From Alphaproteobacteria bacterium (GTDB lineage Bacteria; Pseudomonadota; Alphaproteobacteria; Reyranellales; Reyranellaceae), in contig JABCYT010000334.1 in NCBI GenBank assembly GCA_013290035.1, positions 1-5,062 of the forward strand: 5,062 nt of DNA, in the 5' to 3' direction. A program made the position numbers and the translations under genes. The notes under the pieces were generated by a model that saw nothing but the letters and a program-made list of their open reading frames with translations, had not been told where the DNA came from and ran no database searches. Below are positions 1 to 5,062 of the stretch, piece by piece (positions within the stretch are counted from its first letter, which is position 1; each line of letters starts with the position of its first letter).

Positions 1-1278
1 GCCAGATGGAACAGCACGGCCTCTTGGATATGGCGACCCATCGCGCTTCTCTCGATGCCTTCGCCGGGTTGGAGAAGCAGGGCGAAGCGGTGCGGGCCGC
101 CTGGCACGCCTGGCGCAGCGCCGAGCAGGCGCATGCCGACGCCGAAGAAGCGGCCGCCGCCGCGCGGCGCGACGAGGATTTCCTGCGTCACGCGGTGAAG
201 GAGCTCGCGACGCTGTCCCCCAAGCCGGATGACGAGGAGACGTTGGCCGGCGAACGGCAGCTGCTGCGCGCCGGCAGTGCGTTGGGCGAGGCGGTGGCCC
301 AGTCGCTGGCCGAACTAGAGCAGGGGCGCGGCGCCGTCACCGCGCTGCGCACGGCGCACCGCCTGATCGAGCGCAATGTCGACAAGGCCTTGGGCCGCCT
401 CGACAGCGCCCTGTCGGCGCTCGAGCGGGCGCTGAGCGAGGCGACCGAGGCGCAGGCTCAGCTCGAGGCCGCGCGAGATGCGCTGGAATTCGATCCGGCG
501 CGGCTGGAGAAGATCGAGGAGCGCCTGTTCGCGTTGCGCGCCGCCGCCCGCAAGCACGGCGTCGCCGTGCCCGAGCTCGCCGCCCTTGCCGACAAGTTCG
601 CGGCGCAGCTGGCGGCCCTCGACGACGGCGCGGCCGGATTGAAGCGTCTGGCGGGCGAGGCGAAGGCTGCCCGCGCCGCTTTTGTCGCGGCCGCCGAGGC
701 GCAGGCGGCGGCCCGCCGCAAGGGCGCGGCACGGCTCGACAGGGCGGTCGCGGCCGAACTCGGGCCGCTCAAGCTCGAGAAGGCGAAGTTCATCACCGAC
801 CTTGCCGCGTTGCCCGAGGCCGAGTGGTCCGAAGCCGGCACCGACCGGGTGCAGTTCACGGTCGCCACCAACCCCGGCACGCCGCCCGCACCGATCGCGC
901 GCATCGCCTCGGGCGGCGAACTCTCCCGCTTCCTGCTGGCGCTCAAGGTCTGCCTGGCCACGATGGGCGATGCCGGGACGATCGTCTTCGACGAAGTCGA
1001 TTCGGGCATCGGGGGCGCCACCGCGGCAGCCGTCGGCGAGCGGTTGAAGCGGCTGGCCAAAGACGTCCAGGTACTGGTGGTCACGCATTCGCCGCAGGTC
1101 GCGGCGGTGGCCGACCGGCACTGGCTGATCCGCAAGACGACGACCCGCAGCGCCGCCAGCACCGACGTGCTGGCGCTCGACGCCAAGGGTCGCCGCGAGG
1201 AGATCGCCCGCATGCTGTCGGGCGCCGAGGTGACGGCCGAGGCGCGCGCCGCCGCCGATCGGCTGCTGGCGGCAGGGT

Positions 1279-1280
<2 letters not shown>
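1..1280 (+). CDS. recN: DNA repair protein RecN, 5'-truncated by the window edge
   Basis: RecN is an SMC-like ATPase of the cytoplasm that acts early in recombinational repair of double-strand breaks, holding DNA ends or sister chromatids together. The frame is already open at base 3 (a Gln codon precedes the first Met at 6), so that Met is internal and the real start lies upstream; roughly 130 residues including the Walker A motif are missing from a family length of about 550. Numbering from that Met, residues 58-87 match the conserved RecN stretch LRHAVKELATL...ERQLL, and long Ala/Glu/Arg-rich helices (about 20-285) form the coiled-coil arms around an FDPARLEKIEERL segment at 162-174. The C-terminal ATPase half has the ABC signature SGGELSR (302-308), Walker B IVFDEVDSGIGG (326-337, catalytic Glu330) and the switch His361 in VVTHSPQVA. 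The gene ends at a TAG next to ligA. No LexA-type control can be judged because the promoter is outside the window. Confidence 0.96.
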
Positions 1281-3446
<2,166 letters not shown>

Positions 3447-3475
3447 TCTTCCGGGACCGTCTCATCGCCCCCGGC

Positions 3476-3508
3476 AAAAAGAAAACGGCCGGGCATGAGC
3501 CCGGCCGT
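3476..3508 (-). terminator. Intrinsic terminator of the OmpA-family gene
   Basis: Bases 3485-3494 and 3499-3508 form a perfect 10-bp GC-rich stem (ACGGCCGGGC and its complement) with a 4-base loop. Read on the minus strand the stem is followed at once by TTTTCTTTTT (3476-3485, sharing the last stem base), the layout of a Rho-independent terminator, 28 bases after the OmpA-family stop codon. On the plus strand the bases after the stem (CCTTGAAGTCTT) are not a good U tract, so for ligA the hairpin is probably a weak terminator or a 3'-end stabiliser. Confidence 0.9.
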
Positions 3509-3536
3509 CCTTGAAGTCTTGCTGCCTGGGATCGTC

Positions 3537-4478
3537 TTACTGGATGACGATCTCGACGCGGCGGTTCTGCGGCTCGCGCACGTTGTCGCCGGTCGGCACC
3601 AAGAGCTGGCTCTCGCCCTTGCCGATGACCGTGATCGCCTGGGCCGGCACGCCGTCGCGGACGAGAGCGTCCTTGACCGCGTTGGCACGACGCAGCGACA
3701 GCGCCATGTTGTAGCTCTCCGGGCCCGACGTGTCGGTATGGCCGGTCGCCGTGATGCGCGCGTTACCCTTCGCCTTGAAGGCGTTGGCCGCCTGCTGGAT
3801 CGTCGCCAGCGCCTGCTGCGACAGGTTCGAGCGGTCCCAGTCGAAGAACACCATGAAGGACGGCGGCGTCACGACCGGCGGTGGCGGCGGGGGCGGCGGC
3901 GGGGTCGACCCGAACTTCAGCTGGACGCTGGCGAGCAGGGCGATGTCGTTGTTGTTCCACGTCGTGCCGGCGACCTGCGGATTGGTCGTGCCGATGTAGC
4001 GGCCTTCGAGGTTGAACCGAAGGTTGGGGCTCCAGTTGTAGCCCACGCCGATGATGCCCTGATAGGCGAACGTCACGCTGGAGATGTTGAAGTCGGAATC
4101 GATGAAGCCGGCGCCGACACCGGCACCGATATAGGGCACGAAGGCGCCAAAGGCGTTGAAGTCGTACAGCAGGTTGGCCATCGCCGTTACCTGGCTGATC
4201 TGCCCGGTGATGGCGCGGTTGCCGAAGTTGTTGCTGTTAACGTTCTGCCGGTACAGGCCTTCGACTTCGATACGGGGGCCGAGGAAGTCGTAGCCGAACT
4301 TGCCACCCAATGCCCAGCCGGTCTGCGGCGAGACGTTCTGGCCGAGAATGGTAGTGTTGAACATCCAGTTCAGGCCGCCTTCGACGCCGAAGTACACGCC
4401 GGGTGACTGAACATCTTGGGCCTCGGCGATGGCTGGCAGTGCGATCACCGCCGCCGCCGCTAGTAGGACCTTCTTCAT
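3537..4478 (-). CDS. OmpA-family outer membrane protein (beta-barrel plus peptidoglycan-binding domain)
   Basis: This 313-residue protein should sit in the outer membrane and tie it to the cell wall. Residues 1-20 are a signal peptide (MKK, then a hydrophobic core, AEA before the cut at Gln21). Residues about 21-190 alternate polar and aromatic/hydrophobic residues in short strands, with Gly-rich turns such as PYIGAGVGAGF (115-125), and end in a barrel-type strand closing on Phe189; this resembles the eight-stranded OmpA/Opa-like barrels. A run of nine prolines (193-201) makes the periplasmic linker. Residues about 208-313 are an OmpA C-terminal domain: Asp249 in GHTD and Arg264 in SLRR have the 15-residue spacing of E. 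coli OmpA Asp271/Arg286, which bind diaminopimelate of peptidoglycan, and the end NRRVEIVIQ is typical. There are no cysteines. The gene is alone on its strand here, converges on ligA and has its own terminator. Which OmpA subgroup it belongs to, and whether it forms a pore or adhesin, cannot be told from sequence alone. Confidence 0.93.
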   Translation of the reverse strand: MKKVLLAAAAVIALPAIAEAQDVQSPGVYFGVEGGLNWMFNTTILGQNVSPQTGWALGGKFGYDFLGPRIEVEGLYRQNVNSNNFGNRAITGQISQVTAMANLLYDFNAFGAFVPYIGAGVGAGFIDSDFNISSVTFAYQGIIGVGYNWSPNLRFNLEGRYIGTTNPQVAGTTWNNNDIALLASVQLKFGSTPPPPPPPPPVVTPPSFMVFFDWDRSNLSQQALATIQQAANAFKAKGNARITATGHTDTSGPESYNMALSLRRANAVKDALVRDGVPAQAITVIGKGESQLLVPTGDNVREPQNRRVEIVIQ

Positions 4479-4485
4479 ACAGTAT

Positions 4486-4490
4486 CTCCT
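4486..4490 (-). promoter_or_regulatory. Ribosome binding site of the OmpA-family gene
   Basis: On the minus strand AGGAG lies seven bases before the ATG at 4478-4476. The start is confirmed because it gives a proper Lys-Lys-hydrophobic signal peptide directly from residue 1. Confidence 0.8.
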
Positions 4491-4546
4491 CGTCGAAGAA
4501 TTTCAGAGAGGTGCTTCGCGTCGGACTGAATTGCGTAAGCGCGGGA

Positions 4547-4575
4547 ATTCTACGCGGAGATTTTTGCACTCGCCA
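4547..4575 (-). promoter_or_regulatory. Weak candidate promoter for the OmpA-family gene
   Basis: The best -10-like hexamer I find ahead of the gene is TAGAAT (4552-4547 on the minus strand, five of six matches to TATAAT). A poor -35 partner, TGGCGA (4575-4570), lies 17 bases further up with three of six matches. Transcription would begin near 4540 and give a leader of about 60 bases. The match is weak and other starts are possible, so treat this as a pointer only. Confidence 0.18.
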
Positions 4576-4770
4576 CCAAATGGAGCCTTCGCTGACGCAT
4601 TGCTGCCCAAGTGTGGTCCTGATGTAACAGTCCCCCCGGGTCTGGAGGCAAAATTCAGCTTTTGGAGGCGATTTTCTACGGTTCTTGCACTGCAACTTCA
4701 GAAACTTCCGGGCCTCGCCGGTCCTCCCTGTGGGCAGATCGTGCCGGCGACAGCCCGGCAAGCACACATT

Positions 4771-4810
4771 TTCATCCTGCAGCATGGTTCTTCATCCTGC
4801 AGCATGGTTC
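4771..4810. repeat. Exact 20-bp tandem direct repeat, two copies
   Basis: Bases 4771-4790 and 4791-4810 are identical and directly adjacent, each beginning TTCATCC and ending CATGGTTC; the match stops exactly at both outer ends. Each unit holds a near-palindrome, CAT-C-CTGCAG-C-ATG, with one mismatched pair. The repeat lies about 290 bases upstream of the OmpA-family start codon. It may be a replication-slippage duplication or a pair of protein-binding sites set two helical turns apart; the sequence does not decide between them. Confidence 0.9.
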
Positions 4811-5008
4811 GCCCCCCGATCGATGATCAAAAAAGGCCTGCCCGATCCGGGATTTACCCCCTTCTTCGACAAGGGAACTGGCCTCGAAGCCCATCGTGAG
4901 CCGGTGAGCGCCATGACCAGCAGTTCGATCGGACAGGGCAGGCGTCCCCCTGCCGGCATGGCCGACGGTGGGTTGCCGAAGGCAAGGCCGACCAGGCCAA
5001 CCGTTGAT

Positions 5009-5059
5009 GGCATCGGCGCCCACGAGCACGCCGGGTAAACCGTGTCGTCCGCCGATGCC
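5009..5059. repeat. Long imperfect inverted repeat (stem-loop) at the window edge
   Basis: GGCATCGGCG at 5009-5018 is perfectly complementary to CGCCGATGCC at 5050-5059. After a small internal loop (three bases against one), 5022-5025 pairs with 5045-5048, and past a single bulged G at 5026, 5027-5030 pairs with 5041-5044. This leaves a 10-base loop (CCGGGTAAAC) and 18 base pairs in all. No U-rich tract follows on the minus strand, and only three bases are visible on the plus side, so it cannot be called a terminator. It may be a structured RNA, a palindromic intergenic repeat, or the end of a larger element beyond the window. Confidence 0.6.
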
Positions 5060-5062
5060 TTC

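Larger units (their letters stand above)
4479..5062. other. Intergenic region with no supported gene
   Basis: About 580 bases lie between the start of the OmpA-family gene and the window edge. The part nearest the gene (roughly 4490-4700) is visibly less GC-rich than the coding regions and is probably its leader and control region. Open frames exist on both strands further out (for example 4792-5013 minus and 4685-5038 plus), but they overlap each other, have no clear ribosome binding site, and encode Pro/Gly/Arg-rich sequences that match no family I recognise. The stretch also holds an exact 20-bp tandem repeat, a TTGCA-N-TGCAA dyad at 4685-4695 and a large stem-loop at 5009-5059. It could be plain spacer, the decayed remnant of a gene, or carry a structured RNA. 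Confidence 0.6.

Noticed and set aside
3495..4406. 303-codon open frame on the plus strand opposite the OmpA-family gene
   Set aside because: It is the antisense shadow of a well-supported gene with signal peptide and conserved OmpA motifs. The product has no recognisable domain and its ATG falls within the loop of the terminator hairpin.
4237..4785. 182-codon minus-strand frame running out of the tandem repeat into the OmpA-family gene
   Set aside because: Its last third overlaps the signal peptide and barrel codons out of frame, it has no clear ribosome binding site, and its codon use does not look like the neighbouring genes. The upstream 100 codons are unrecognisable.
4771..4810. The 20-bp repeat as the beginning of a CRISPR array or an insertion-site duplication
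   Set aside because: There are only two units with no spacer between them, and no element lies between the copies, so neither reading fits.
4829..4860. T6 tract on the minus strand near a CCCG/CGGG stem as a second terminator
   Set aside because: The stem is only 4 bp and is separated from the T tract by six bases, so it does not make a credible intrinsic terminator.
4792..5013. 73-codon minus-strand frame (and the overlapping 4772-5029 frame) as a small protein
   Set aside because: Codon use in the first half is somewhat coding-like, but two frames compete, no start signal is clear and the sequence matches nothing I know. It is left as part of the unexplained intergenic region.
4811..5062. 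tRNA, SRP RNA, RNase P RNA or a known riboswitch
   Set aside because: I looked on both strands for cloverleaf geometry and for the hallmark conserved motifs of these RNAs and found none.

Overview
The window looks like chromosomal DNA from a GC-rich Gram-negative bacterium, most probably an alphaproteobacterium. The reasons are the strong G/C preference at third codon positions, the adjacent recN-ligA pair (in many Alphaproteobacteria this follows lpxC and bamD downstream of the division genes), a LigA zinc finger of the CPCPL type, and an outer-membrane barrel joined to an OmpA domain by a proline-rich linker. I cannot name the genus; a Rhodospirillales- or Reyranella-like source is only a guess.

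Layout. Bases 1-1280 (+) are the C-terminal three quarters of recN, cut by the left edge. Nine bases later, with its Shine-Dalgarno overlapping the recN stop codon, ligA (NAD+-dependent DNA ligase) occupies 1290-3446 (+). The two form a DNA-repair pair: RecN organises broken ends for recombination and LigA seals nicks. A 90-base convergent gap follows. It holds a perfect 10-bp GC-rich hairpin whose U tract faces the minus strand, so it terminates the next gene. Bases 3537-4478 (-) encode a complete OmpA-family outer-membrane protein: signal peptide, small beta-barrel, nine-proline linker and peptidoglycan-binding domain.

Bases 4479-5062 (about 580 bases) hold no gene I can support. They contain the leader of the OmpA gene, a short dyad, an exact 20-bp tandem duplication, and at the right edge a long imperfect stem-loop (10 + 4 + 4 bp). 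This is the only part of the window that is not explained by ordinary genes.

I see no CRISPR array, tRNA, rRNA, recognisable mobile element or defence system. The three genes are conventional housekeeping or envelope genes, and I found no convincing new multi-gene system here. The best leads are the small repeated and folded elements in 4680-5062.
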